Shown: positions 44,540-53,474 of the stretch, piece after piece
How positions within the stretch are numbered: position 1 is the stretch's first letter
How the letters are laid out: each line of letters starts with the position of its first letter
Source of the DNA: Streptomyces puniciscabiei
GTDB taxonomy: Bacteria > Actinomycetota > Actinomycetes > Streptomycetales > Streptomycetaceae
Direction: 5' to 3'
Assembly (NCBI RefSeq): GCF_006715785.1
Contig: NZ_VFNX01000004.1
Location: forward strand, 1 to 64,000
Length of the DNA: 64,000 nucleotides
The notes under the pieces: model-generated
What the model was told of the DNA's origin: nothing
The model's input: only the letters and a program-made list of their open reading frames with translations
Database searches by the model: none
Position numbers and translations under genes: made by a program

Positions 44540-44566
44540 CGCCCGGCGCGGCTTCCCGCCCCCGGC

Positions 44567-46597
44567 TCAGGCGGGCCGCACGATCCGGTGGATCGCCGAC
44601 TCCCCGGCGCCGTAGATCGACTCCTCGCGTATCGACGCCCCCGGACCCGGCGCGTGCACCATCATGCCGCCGCCGACATGGAGGCCCACGTGCCGGTCGT
44701 CGTCGAAGAAGAGGACCAGATCGCCGGGCTCGATCCCGGCGAGGGTGACCGGCGCACCGGCGAGCGCCTGCTGGTAGGCGGCCCGCGGCAGCGGCACACC
44801 GGCGGCCCGCCAGGCGGCCTGGGTGAGGCTGGAGCAGTCGTAGGAGTCCGGCCCGGTGGCGCCCCACACACAGGGCTTGCCGATCTGCGCCCGGGCGAAC
44901 GTGATGGCCTTGGCGGCCCGCCCGGCCCGGGACGACTCGGCGAGGGCGGTGAGGGAAGCGGGGCCGGCCACGGGGGCCGGGGCGGCGGGCGAGGCGTCCG
45001 TGACCGGCATCGCGGCTGCCGTCGCGCCAGGGGTCGCCTCGACCGGCTGCTGCCACTGGGTGGTTGCGGGGTTGGGGGAGGCGGCCTGCAGGGGAGGTGC
45101 GGTCGACGGTACGGCTGTCACGGGGGCGGGGGGTGCCGCGGTGACGGGAGCCGACGGGGCGGTTGGTGCCGGCATGAGCGGTGTGGTCGTAACCGGCATG
45201 GGTGGGGTGACCGCAAGTGGCGCCGGGGGTGCGGCCGTCATGGGCGTGGGGGGTGCGGTGGTGACCGGCGTCGGCGGTGCGGCCGTGACGAATGCCTGAG
45301 GTGCGGCCGCAACGGACTCCGGCAGCGACGCCGGCATGGGCGCGGCCTGAGCGGCCGCGGCGGCCGTGGTGAGCCGGGCGGTGTACCGGGTGATCACGTC
45401 ACTGGCCGCGGCCAGCTTGCGCTGGTTGCTCGCCTTGGAGGTGGCCGGGGAGGGACGGCCCGGCGCGCTGGGCCCGGCATGCGTCCACGCTTCCTGAACC
45501 GGGGTACCCGGCGCGGCGGACAGCGTGGTCACCGGGAGGACGGCGGTCTCGACCGGACCGGGCCCGTCCGGTGGCGCAGTACCGGGACCGGCCGGATACA
45601 TCGGTCCGAGGCCGGTCGGTTCCGCCGCTCCGAGGCCGGCTGGAGACACCGTTCCCAGACCGGTCAGCTCGGCCGCTGCGAGACCGGCCGGAGACACCGC
45701 TCCCAGAGCGGTCAGCTCGGCCGCTCCCAGACCGGCCGGGGACACCGTTCCGAGGCTGCCCGGCTGCAGCGGTCCGAGGCCGGTCGGTTGCGCCGTTCCC
45801 GGGCTGGCCGATCCTGTCGTTCCGAAGCTGGTGGGTTCTGCCGTTCCGAGGCCGCCCGGAGACATCGCTCCCAGACCGGTCAGCTCGGCCGCTGCGAGAC
45901 CGGCCGGAGACACCGCTCCCAGAGCGGTCAGCTCGGCCGCTCCCAGACCGGCCGGGGACACCGTTCCGAGGCCGCCCGGCTGTACCGGGGCGAGGTCGGC
46001 CGGTACTCCGCGCGGATCGGGTGCCGCCTGGGCTGCCGCGCCGGACAGCGCCAGGCCCGCCGTGCTCGCGCCGGCCGTACCGGTCCCGCTCAGGGGTGTC
46101 GACCGGGTGCCGCCGCTGGGCAGTTCGGGGCGTCGTGGGCCGGGCAGTGCGGCGCGTGCGCTTTCGCGTGCCGCCAGGGCTAGGCTCTCCGGGTCCGTCG
46201 CCCGGCCGGCCGTCAGCTCGGTCACCGCGCGCTCGGCGGCCCGCTCCAGGGCCTCGGACCGTCGAGCGGACGAGTTCCGGCCCAGGGCGCCCGGTGAGCC
46301 GCCCGTCCGGCCCCGGGAGCGTCCCGTCGCCGCGGGGCCGTCGGGCAGCACGGCGGGCACGGTCGGGCCGAGCTTGGCCCGTGCCCCTTCGAACCACTGC
46401 CGGGCGATCTCGTCGAGAGCGGGATCCGGTCGCCGCCCCGGGCGCTTGGCCAGCGGGACACCCCGTGAGCGGGTCACCGAGGCCATGGCCCGGGTCGCGT
46501 TGTAGTTCCCGGTCGCGTTCTCGGCCTGGTCGTAGAGGGAGTCGATCCGCTGCCGAACCTCGTCCCGCGCAGCCTCGTCGCGGCTCTCCGGCGCCAT
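44567..46597 (-). CDS. NlpC/P60 (C40) peptidase domain protein with long repetitive linker
   Basis: 676 residues. The C-terminal 120 residues are an NlpC/P60 domain that in other proteins cleaves peptidoglycan stem peptides. The catalytic Cys is in DSYDCSSLTQAAW and the His in DDDRHVGLHVGGG. The N-terminal 170 residues are charged and helical (VRQRIDSLYDQAENATGNYNA in part), followed by about 350 residues of Gly/Ala/Pro/Thr-rich repeats, then a Pro/Thr-rich stretch. No signal peptide is visible, which is odd for a wall hydrolase; export might use a non-classical route. The ATG at 46597 is preferred over the GTG at 46606, because the AAGGAG site is too close to the latter. Confidence 0.85.
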   Translation of the reverse strand: MAPESRDEAARDEVRQRIDSLYDQAENATGNYNATRAMASVTRSRGVPLAKRPGRRPDPALDEIARQWFEGARAKLGPTVPAVLPDGPAATGRSRGRTGGSPGALGRNSSARRSEALERAAERAVTELTAGRATDPESLALAARESARAALPGPRRPELPSGGTRSTPLSGTGTAGASTAGLALSGAAAQAAPDPRGVPADLAPVQPGGLGTVSPAGLGAAELTALGAVSPAGLAAAELTGLGAMSPGGLGTAEPTSFGTTGSASPGTAQPTGLGPLQPGSLGTVSPAGLGAAELTALGAVSPAGLAAAELTGLGTVSPAGLGAAEPTGLGPMYPAGPGTAPPDGPGPVETAVLPVTTLSAAPGTPVQEAWTHAGPSAPGRPSPATSKASNQRKLAAASDVITRYTARLTTAAAAAQAAPMPASLPESVAAAPQAFVTAAPPTPVTTAPPTPMTAAPPAPLAVTPPMPVTTTPLMPAPTAPSAPVTAAPPAPVTAVPSTAPPLQAASPNPATTQWQQPVEATPGATAAAMPVTDASPAAPAPVAGPASLTALAESSRAGRAAKAITFARAQIGKPCVWGATGPDSYDCSSLTQAAWRAAGVPLPRAAYQQALAGAPVTLAGIEPGDLVLFFDDDRHVGLHVGGGMMVHAPGPGASIREESIYGAGESAIHRIVRPA
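45630..45986. repeat. Two 140-bp near-identical blocks 216 bp apart inside the NlpC/P60 gene
   Basis: The block at 45630-45770 recurs at 45846-45986, offset exactly 216 bp (72 codons). Inside each block shorter units recur, encoding LGAVSPAGLAAAELTG-like peptides of 12-18 residues. Only a few substitutions separate the blocks, so the duplication is young or kept uniform. The frame is preserved. Confidence 0.88.
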
Positions 46598-46899
46598 GGA
46601 AGACACGCTCCTTCCTTGCCCCGCAGGGCAGTTGGGCCGTTGCGTCCGGTCAGTCGAGGACCGGGCGGCCTCGCGTCAACCTAGCCAACGTGTGTACCTC
46701 GTGTGAAGGTTGAGGTGCGAAATGTCCGATACGTATTTGTGATGTTCGTGGTGACGTTCGAAGGGGAAGGGGCGCGTTCCGCGTTTTCCTGTGAGGTCCC
46801 GGTGAATTCGCGATTCCGTTGAACACATCGGCGCCGCCCTCCGTATGGGGCCCGGGAGCTCCATGCCCGACCGGCGCACACACCACACAGGGGACGACC
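46598..46899. other. Divergent intergenic region, no gene
   Basis: About 300 bp between the NlpC/P60 start and the DUF1996 start. It contains an AT-richer patch (about 46720-46760, with CGTATTTGTGATG) that could hold promoters for both genes. I see no confident operator or small gene. Confidence 0.4.
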
Positions 46900-48975
46900 T
46901 TGGTACGCAACAGGCGCAGACGCCCGACCGGCGCACGACGCGCGACCTTCGCAGCGATGGCTCTGATGCTGGGCGGAGGCGGCCTCGTCGCGGCCAATGT
47001 CTACGCCTCGGCGTCCGAGGGCTGGGGTGACGGATCCGGAGCGAACGGAACCGGACACGTTCTGTCCGCGGGCATGGCCACGATCTACTGCCCCGACGTC
47101 GGCAGCCGGCTGACCGCCGTGCCGGACGCGGCCCGTCCCGACGTGGACCGTGAACTCGCCCTGCTGGACCGGCAGACGGCGGAGGCCTACCGGAAGCTCC
47201 AGCAGTCGGGGCAGGCCGGCGGGCAGGACTCCGGCTCGGTCGACGCCACCATCATGAACCCGTTGAAGGACGAGCGGGCCGCGGCGATCGGCCGGATCAC
47301 CGACGCGATCGACCGGGCCGGGGAGCGCCCGCAGGGCCTCGACGCCATGGCCGCCTGCTCCCTGCGCCCCGGCGGCGACGGTGCGAGCGCCGGCCCCCAG
47401 TCCACCGCCACCCCGAGCCCGGGTGCCCAGCCGGGCGGCGCCGGCCAGGGCGGCAACGGACCCGTCGTCTCCGACTACGCGGACATCACCTCCGTACCGC
47501 CCGCCGCGCCGAACCCGCCGCAGCAGGCCGACGCCTCGCGCGGCAGCTTCACCTCGGACTGCGGTGTCAACGCGAACGGTCTGTTCAACTCCGACAACGT
47601 CATCGTCGCCCCCGGCGTCTCCAACGGCGCCCACCACTTCCACGACTACGTCGGCAACCAGGGCAACAACGCCTTCGCGAGCGACGACGACCTGGCGAAC
47701 GCCGGCACGAGCTGCGTGGACAAGGGCGACAAGTCCTCGTACTACTGGCCGGTGCTGCGCCTGCAGAACGGCACACAGGAGCGGGACGCGGGCTCCCCGG
47801 GCGGCGGCACGGAGGGCAACGCCGGCCAGATCGTCACGCCCAAGCAGGTCACGCTGACCTTCACGGGCAACCCGCGCGGCAAGGTCACCGCCATGCCCCG
47901 CCTGCTGCGCATCATCACCGGCGACGCCAAGGCCTTCGTCAACGGTCCCGGCAACGCCAACGCCTCCTGGAGCTGCACCGGTTACGAGGACCGGCAGCTG
48001 AAGGACAAGTACCCGCTGTGCCCGCCGGGCAGTGACGTGGTGCGTTCCTTCCGGTTCCAGAGCTGCTGGGACGGCCGCAACATCGACAGCGCCAACCACC
48101 GTACGCATGTGGCCTTCACCGGCCCCGACGGCTCCTGCCCGGCCGGCTTCCAGGCCATTCCGCAGCTGGTCGAGCGCATCGTCTACGACGTCAAGGCGCC
48201 GAGCCTCCAGGACGGCGGCCGGACGGCCCCGCTCTTCGCGGTCGACTCCTTCCCCGAGCAACTGCACAAGCCCGTCACCGACCACGGCGACTTCATCAAC
48301 GTCTTCGACGAGGACCTGATGCGCCAGATGGTCGACTGCATCAACGCCGGCCGCACCTGCGGCTCGGACGGCGACCAGCCGGGTACGACGGCGTCTCCCA
48401 CGGCGAGTTCCGGCTCCGGCACGACGGCCGCCCCCGGCTCAGGTACCACGGCCGCCCCCGGCTCAGGTACGACGGCCGCCCCCAGCTACGGTACGACCGG
48501 ACAGCCCGGCGACACCGCCACCGTGACCTCCGCCCCGGCGCCCTCGGCCACACAGCCCGGCGAGCAACCGAGGACCGACGCGACGGTCACGCCGGACCGC
48601 ACGACCACTCCGGACCGGCGTACCACCGCTCCCCACGACGGCACGTCCCAGCACGACCACCGCACCGGGAATCACGGCACGGCCAAGGCGGACCGGCCCA
48701 CCGCGCCGGCACGGCCCACGCCCAGCTCCACGCCCTCGCCCGCCAGGCCGGCGTCCACCCAGGCCGAGTCCGCCCAGGCCGTGCCCACCCAGTCCGAGTC
48801 GGCCCAGGCGACCGCCGCCGGATACGTCCCGCCCACCTCCGCGCAGCCCCAGCCCCAGGGCACGCACGGGGCGCTCGCGGAGACCGGAGCGCACCTGTGG
48901 CCCGCGGCGCTCGGCACCCTGCTCGCCATGTCGGGCCTGATCATGCTGCTCAGGGCCAGGCGTCTGCGGTACTGA
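46900..48975 (+). CDS. Secreted DUF1996 protein with C-terminal sortase signal
   Basis: Exported protein of 691 residues. The start is taken as the TTG at 46900, with AGGGG upstream; the product then begins with a basic stretch and a hydrophobic signal (RRRRPTGARRATFAAMALML). A DUF1996 domain occupies about residues 220-490 (HHFHDYVGNQGNNAFAS, CVDKGDKSSYYWPVLRL, Cys-rich). Next is a long Thr/Pro/Ala linker with GSGTTAAP repeats. The C-terminus has LAETG, a hydrophobic helix and RARRLRY, a sortase signal of the LAxTG type used by Streptomyces class E sortases. It is therefore probably wall-anchored. Enzymatic role unknown. Confidence 0.85.
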   Translation: MVRNRRRRPTGARRATFAAMALMLGGGGLVAANVYASASEGWGDGSGANGTGHVLSAGMATIYCPDVGSRLTAVPDAARPDVDRELALLDRQTAEAYRKLQQSGQAGGQDSGSVDATIMNPLKDERAAAIGRITDAIDRAGERPQGLDAMAACSLRPGGDGASAGPQSTATPSPGAQPGGAGQGGNGPVVSDYADITSVPPAAPNPPQQADASRGSFTSDCGVNANGLFNSDNVIVAPGVSNGAHHFHDYVGNQGNNAFASDDDLANAGTSCVDKGDKSSYYWPVLRLQNGTQERDAGSPGGGTEGNAGQIVTPKQVTLTFTGNPRGKVTAMPRLLRIITGDAKAFVNGPGNANASWSCTGYEDRQLKDKYPLCPPGSDVVRSFRFQSCWDGRNIDSANHRTHVAFTGPDGSCPAGFQAIPQLVERIVYDVKAPSLQDGGRTAPLFAVDSFPEQLHKPVTDHGDFINVFDEDLMRQMVDCINAGRTCGSDGDQPGTTASPTASSGSGTTAAPGSGTTAAPGSGTTAAPSYGTTGQPGDTATVTSAPAPSATQPGEQPRTDATVTPDRTTTPDRRTTAPHDGTSQHDHRTGNHGTAKADRPTAPARPTPSSTPSPARPASTQAESAQAVPTQSESAQATAAGYVPPTSAQPQPQGTHGALAETGAHLWPAALGTLLAMSGLIMLLRARRLRY

Positions 48976-49005
48976 CGGCATCAGCCCGGGACGGCCGACC
49001 GTCCA

Positions 49006-49042
49006 GCGGAGGAGGGCCACTTCACGGATGGGCCTCCTCCGC
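49006..49042 (+). terminator. Terminator after the DUF1996 gene
   Basis: Thirteen-base arms GCGGAGGAGGGCC and GGGCCTCCTCCGC pair at 12 positions around an 11-base loop, 31 bp after the stop at 48975. The rest of the gap to 49272 holds no recognisable gene. Confidence 0.7.
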
Positions 49043-49272
49043 GGAGCGGTCCCCCGAGCGACGCCCCGTGCCGCGGTGGCCGACGTCTGTGTCCGTACCG
49101 CGCTGGACGGCGGCGCCCTGTAGGGGACCTGGATTCCCCGGCCGGCCGGCCGCTACCCGGCCCCGGAACCCACCGCGCCGGCCTGCACGCCCACCGAGGA
49201 GATGATCCGCCTCCTGCACCACCCGGAGCGCGTGGCTCGTACCCGAAATGAGCGCCGGCCGGACGGCGGCGC

Positions 49273-49971
49273 TCAGGTCAACTCCAGGGTCTGCTTGGCG
49301 AGTTCGTAGGCGGGCCGCATCGCCTCGTGCTCCTCGGTGTCCATTCCGCCGAGGTGCAGGACGACCGGGCCACCGGGCGTGCCGACCGCGAGCGCGGTCT
49401 CCTTCTTCGTCTCGCCCAGGAGCTTGCTGGTGTAGAGGTACTCCACCTCCACGCCGCTCAGCCCGCCGGCGGTCCGGAAGGAGTGGTACCGCTCCTTGCC
49501 GACGTTGTCCTCCGCGGCGACGAACTCCCGCAGCACGCTGCCCGCGTCGGCCTTCCCCGCCTTGCCGGTCCACACGCGCAGGAAGCCGATGAGGCCCGCG
49601 GGCTTGGCGTCGATCTCGCAGGCCGCGGTGACCGGTCCCTGGCGCAGGAAGGCGTCGGCGAGCGACCCGCTCAGGTCGCCGTCGGAGCCCTTCGACGCCC
49701 TCGACAGCTCCGCCTCGGCGTCGATCGCCTTGGCCTTCCAGTGCTTGGCGAGGTCGAAACGGACGGGCAGCTCGCAGGCCGAACCGGCCGCACCGATCGA
49801 ACCGCCGCTCGCCGTCGCCGCACCCCCGGCCCCTTCGCTCTTCGCGGCCGGGGTCGCGCCCGAGGCCTTCTTCCCGTCACCGTCCGCCGATTTCGCGCAG
49901 CCGCCCAGCGTCGTGGCGAGCGCCACCGCCACCACCACCGCGCCCCGCACGGACCCCACCTTGACCTGCAC
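49273..49971 (-). CDS. Putative lipoprotein, function unknown
   Basis: A 232-residue protein with signal VRGAVVVAVALATTLGGC, whose Cys at about residue 25 fits a lipobox. A Gly/Ala/Ser-rich linker follows, then a compact domain from about residue 65 (CELPVRFDLAKHWKAKAI) to the end (AYELAKQTLELT). The domain has two cysteines and resembles small surface lipoproteins of streptomycetes with no known role. A GGAGGGGAG site precedes the GTG at 49971. Confidence 0.85.
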   Translation of the reverse strand: MQVKVGSVRGAVVVAVALATTLGGCAKSADGDGKKASGATPAAKSEGAGGAATASGGSIGAAGSACELPVRFDLAKHWKAKAIDAEAELSRASKGSDGDLSGSLADAFLRQGPVTAACEIDAKPAGLIGFLRVWTGKAGKADAGSVLREFVAAEDNVGKERYHSFRTAGGLSGVEVEYLYTSKLLGETKKETALAVGTPGGPVVLHLGGMDTEEHEAMRPAYELAKQTLELT

Positions 49972-49989
49972 GAACCGCTCCCCTCCTGG

Positions 49990-50460
49990 TCAGGGGCGCA
50001 ACTGTAACCGAGGACACTGACGGTCAACCGGTGACGAGCGGTCTGCCGCCCGTTCCGGAGGGTTCTTCCGCCGCGGCTGCCACTCGCCGAAGGCGTCCTC
50101 GGTGAGCCGGTACGCGGCCCGTTCGTCGCCGTGCCGGAACGGTCGTACGGTGACGCCCGCCGGCGGATCCCGCACCTCGGTTCGCCTCGCAGCGCCGCCC
50201 GCCGCGAGGACATGCGCCTTGGGCCGTCGGCCCTTCACCCAGCCGTGGCCGGCCGCCACGCCCGTGCCGTCGTGCACGAGCACCGTGTCGTCCTCCGGCC
50301 GCGGGCCGGGCCGCGTGAGTGCGGCGGTGAGCCGGTCCGCCCCGGTCACCGTGCGGCCCTGCAGCGCGTGTCCGTACGCGGCGACCAGGTCATGGACCGC
50401 CTCCACGTCGGCGGTGGTCGCCTGCCGCCACCGGTAGCCGCTGCGGGCCGGGACCGGCCC
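49990..50460 (-). pseudogene. GNAT acetyltransferase remnant, broken at both ends
   Basis: The frame reads SGYRWRQATTADVEAVHDLVAAYG, then VLVHDGTGVAAGHGWVKG and the start of a second GNAT repeat (VTVRPFRHGDERAAYRLTEDAFGEW). It then runs into unrelated sequence and stops, so the second acetyltransferase domain with the acetyl-CoA loop is missing. The N-terminal codons have no start before the internal GTG at 50406. A decayed two-domain GNAT gene is the best reading. Confidence 0.65.
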
Positions 50461-50585
50461 CGACTGCGGCCGCGCCGGTCACGGCAGCCCCTTCGGTCCT
50501 CCCGCGCACGGCATCCACCCCGCCGCACCGCCCGCCCCGCCCCGTCGTTTGCGAGACGTCGCGGGGGCACGGCAGGGTGCGGGGT

Positions 50586-51044
50586 GTGCCTACCTTGCTG
50601 ATCGTCCATCACACCCCGTCGCCCAACTGCCAGGCGATGTTCGAGGCCGTCGTCTCCGGCGCCACGACACCGGAGATCGAGGGCGTCCGCGTCGTCCGCC
50701 GGGCCGCCCTGGCCGCGACCGCCGCCGACGTCCTCGCGGCCGACGGCTATCTCCTCGGCACACCGGCCAACCTCGGCTACATGTCTGGTGCGCTGAAGCA
50801 TTTCTTCGACCAGATCTACTACCCCTGCCTGGACGAGACCCGGGGCCGGCCGTTCGGTTACTACGTCCACGGCGGCAATGACGTCACCGGCGCCGTCCGG
50901 GCTATCGAGGCCATCACCACCGGCCTCGGCTGGCGCCGCGCGGCCGACGCGGTGACGGTCACCGGCGAGCCCGCCAAGGCCGACACCGAGGCGTGCTGGG
51001 AACTCGGGGCCACGGTCGCGGCGGGGCTGATGCCCGAGGCGTGA
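50586..51044 (+). CDS. Flavodoxin-fold NADPH-dependent FMN reductase-like protein
   Basis: About 152 residues in a flavodoxin-like fold: PTLLIVHHTPSPNCQAMFEAV at the N-terminus supplies the FMN phosphate loop, GYLLGTPANLGYMSGALKHFFD near residue 60-80 is the typical second FMN loop, and GYYVHGGNDVTGAVRAIEAI near 97-116 the third. These features match the NAD(P)H:quinone/FMN reductase group. The GTG at 50586 or 50577 may be the start; neither has a clear advantage. Substrate unknown. Confidence 0.82.
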   Translation: MPTLLIVHHTPSPNCQAMFEAVVSGATTPEIEGVRVVRRAALAATAADVLAADGYLLGTPANLGYMSGALKHFFDQIYYPCLDETRGRPFGYYVHGGNDVTGAVRAIEAITTGLGWRRAADAVTVTGEPAKADTEACWELGATVAAGLMPEA

Positions 51045-51262
51045 GGCCGCTCGCCCGCGGGCGGACACGCGAGCGCTCCTCGGACGGCACCCGGCCTGTA
51101 CGCACGGTGGGCGGGGCGCGGCCCGGGTGGGCGTCCGCCGGCTGGCGGGATGAAGGTGCGGGGCCGGGGTGCCTGGCCGACGATGGGACCGGGGTCGCGC
51201 TCCTGCGGCGCGGCTGACCCCTGTCCTGTGTCGTCGTACGTCGTCGAGCGAGGGAGCGTCGG

Positions 51263-53437
51263 ATGCGAGCGGACGGGCACGCACCCGGACGGCCCACGCC
51301 GGACGGTCAGGACGCCGGCGCACTGCTGCGCCGGTGTGCACGGGACGTGGTGGACGTCGCCGAGGGCATCCGTGCGGTGTCCGCACGCACCGGCGCCGCG
51401 CTGTTCGCGCCGTCCCTGACCGCCTCCGCGCGCCGCCGTCCCCGTACCGGCCTCGCCGCCCAGTGGGCGCTGCTGCGGGCCCTGACGAACAGACAGGCCC
51501 TCGGCGGCTCGGCGTTCAGCGCGCCCAACGGCGTGGGCCAGGTGCTCGGCGCGGCCGGCGAGGCGCTGGGCCGGGAGAGCCTGGCCGCGCTGGTCGCCGT
51601 CACCTCGCTGCGCCTGAGGATCGCCGCCGTACTGGTGGACCACCCGGAGTTCGCACGCGACCCGGGCATGCGCCGGCTGCTGGCGGCCGTCACCGCCGAC
51701 CGCGACCGGGAGGCCGTACGGGCACTGCGCGCGCTGTTCCGGGACCCGGGCGCCCAGCGGGCCCTGTCCGGGCTGGCCCCGCTGATGGCCGAACTGGTCG
51801 CCGTCCGCGCCCTGCTGGAGGAGGCTCCGCAGCACGACGACGCCGGCCGGCCGCTCGTGGCGGGGCGCGAGCCGTCCGCCGGTCCGCCGCACGATCCACC
51901 GCACGGGATCGGCGCCTCGCCCCTCGCCACCATGGACCGGGGCGCGGCCGAGGCCGTCGACCTCACGGACCAGGAGAAGCAGTTCATCGCCACCGAGGGC
52001 TCGTTCCTCGGATTCCTGCGCAACATCGACGTGCTGTCCACCGACGGGCGGATCCTCGTGCAGAACGTGCGCGGTCCCGACGGTGTCGTCCGCTATGTCG
52101 TGCAGGCACCCGGCTTGGCGCCGGGCCGGCCGCGCAACGACTCCGCGCCGGACTTCGCCGGCGCCTGGCGGAACCTGTTCACGACCGACTCGCCCCACAC
52201 CCGCTCGGTCCGGCTCGCGCTGGCGCACTACGGCGTCCCGCGCGGCGCCGACCTCGCGCTGATCGGGCACGGCGAGGGCGGCGTCGCGCTGATGAACCTC
52301 GCCCGGGACGAGGAGTTCTGCCGCACCTACCGGGTCACGCACGTCGTCGCCGTCGGCTCGCCGGTCGACCGCACGAAGCCCGCCGACCCGCGCACCTGGG
52401 TCGCCGGCATCACCAACCAGCACGACATCGCGGCCGCCGTGGACGGCCGGGACGCCGGTTCCGCGTTCGACCCGCACCCCCACTGGTACGCGGTCGACTA
52501 CGCCGGGCCCACCCACGAGTTCCCGCTGTGCCACATGCTCCGCGAGTACATCGAACATCTGCGCACGATCGTCCCCGACGCCCGCGAGGACGTCGACGCG
52601 GCGCTCACCCCCTACCGCGGCCCGATCGTGCGCACCCAGGCCTACCAACTCAAGGACCGCGCCCACCCGCCCGAGGGCTACCCCTTCCTCACCGTGCCGA
52701 CCACCTCGCTGCCGACGACGGCCGGCCCGGTCGACGTGCCGGTGCGCTACTACGACTCCTCCGCCGTCCATCTCTGCTTCCCCGTCCCCGCCGACGCGGC
52801 ACGGGGCCTGCTGCCCGGCGCCACCTGGCTGACCCCGAGCCGGCTGGGCCGACGGGCCCTGGCGCTGCTGTCGCTGTACGAACACCGCTGCTCCACTGTC
52901 GGCCCGTACACCGAGATCGTCCTGTCCCTCCTGGTGGACGACCTGTGGCGGCCGCGCCCGTACGACGTCGCCGCGGACCTGCTGCGCCGCGTCGACCTGC
53001 GCCGCACCGGCCGTTACGTCCTCTCCCTCGCCGTCACCAGCGACGAGGCCCGGGTGGTGGCCCAGGAGATCTGGGGGCAGCCCGCGATGCGGACGACCGC
53101 CGAGGCCGATCTGACGGGCCGGGAGATCGCCGTCCGGTCCGGCGACCTCGGCCTCTCCGTCGAGGGCCGGCTCGGCCCGGGCATCCGCTGCCCGGAGGCC
53201 GACTGGATCCTCTACGGCCGCCGGGCCGAGAGCACCGTACGCACCCTGGTGCGGGTCCACGGCAGGCCGCGGCTGCATCCCGGCGCCGGCGTGCGGCTTC
53301 GGCTGGACACCGCGGCCGCCGAACCCCTCGCCGGGCAGCTGCGCCGGCTCGGCGTCGACCGGGCCCGGCCCCGGTTCGTCCTGAGCTGCCCCCAGTTCAT
53401 GCTCCACCGCAGCGCCGGTGCCGTCCTGCCGCGCTGA
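51263..53437 (+). CDS. Fusion of helical domain, alpha/beta-hydrolase-like domain and acetoacetate-decarboxylase-like domain
   Basis: 724 residues, no signal peptide. Residues 1-235 are helical (LLRRCARDVVDVAEGI and on). About 236-490 resemble an alpha/beta hydrolase: strand LALIG followed by the elbow G335-H-G-E-G339, where the usual nucleophile Ser is Gly337. About 493-724 resemble acetoacetate decarboxylase: VPVRYYDSSAVHLCFPVP, HRCSTVGPYTEIVLSLLV and ARVVAQEIWGQPAMRT. In the last motif the enzyme's Pro-Lys-Lys is Pro607-Ala-Met, so the Schiff-base lysine is lost. Both domains thus look non-canonical. AGGGAG precedes the ATG at 51263. The small gene at 53475 follows by 37 bp. Function unknown: binding, scaffolding or new chemistry are all possible. 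Confidence 0.82.
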   Translation: MRADGHAPGRPTPDGQDAGALLRRCARDVVDVAEGIRAVSARTGAALFAPSLTASARRRPRTGLAAQWALLRALTNRQALGGSAFSAPNGVGQVLGAAGEALGRESLAALVAVTSLRLRIAAVLVDHPEFARDPGMRRLLAAVTADRDREAVRALRALFRDPGAQRALSGLAPLMAELVAVRALLEEAPQHDDAGRPLVAGREPSAGPPHDPPHGIGASPLATMDRGAAEAVDLTDQEKQFIATEGSFLGFLRNIDVLSTDGRILVQNVRGPDGVVRYVVQAPGLAPGRPRNDSAPDFAGAWRNLFTTDSPHTRSVRLALAHYGVPRGADLALIGHGEGGVALMNLARDEEFCRTYRVTHVVAVGSPVDRTKPADPRTWVAGITNQHDIAAAVDGRDAGSAFDPHPHWYAVDYAGPTHEFPLCHMLREYIEHLRTIVPDAREDVDAALTPYRGPIVRTQAYQLKDRAHPPEGYPFLTVPTTSLPTTAGPVDVPVRYYDSSAVHLCFPVPADAARGLLPGATWLTPSRLGRRALALLSLYEHRCSTVGPYTEIVLSLLVDDLWRPRPYDVAADLLRRVDLRRTGRYVLSLAVTSDEARVVAQEIWGQPAMRTTAEADLTGREIAVRSGDLGLSVEGRLGPGIRCPEADWILYGRRAESTVRTLVRVHGRPRLHPGAGVRLRLDTAAAEPLAGQLRRLGVDRARPRFVLSCPQFMLHRSAGAVLPR

Positions 53438-53474
53438 AGCCCCCTGTCCTCACCCCAGTCGAGTGGGAGCCGCC

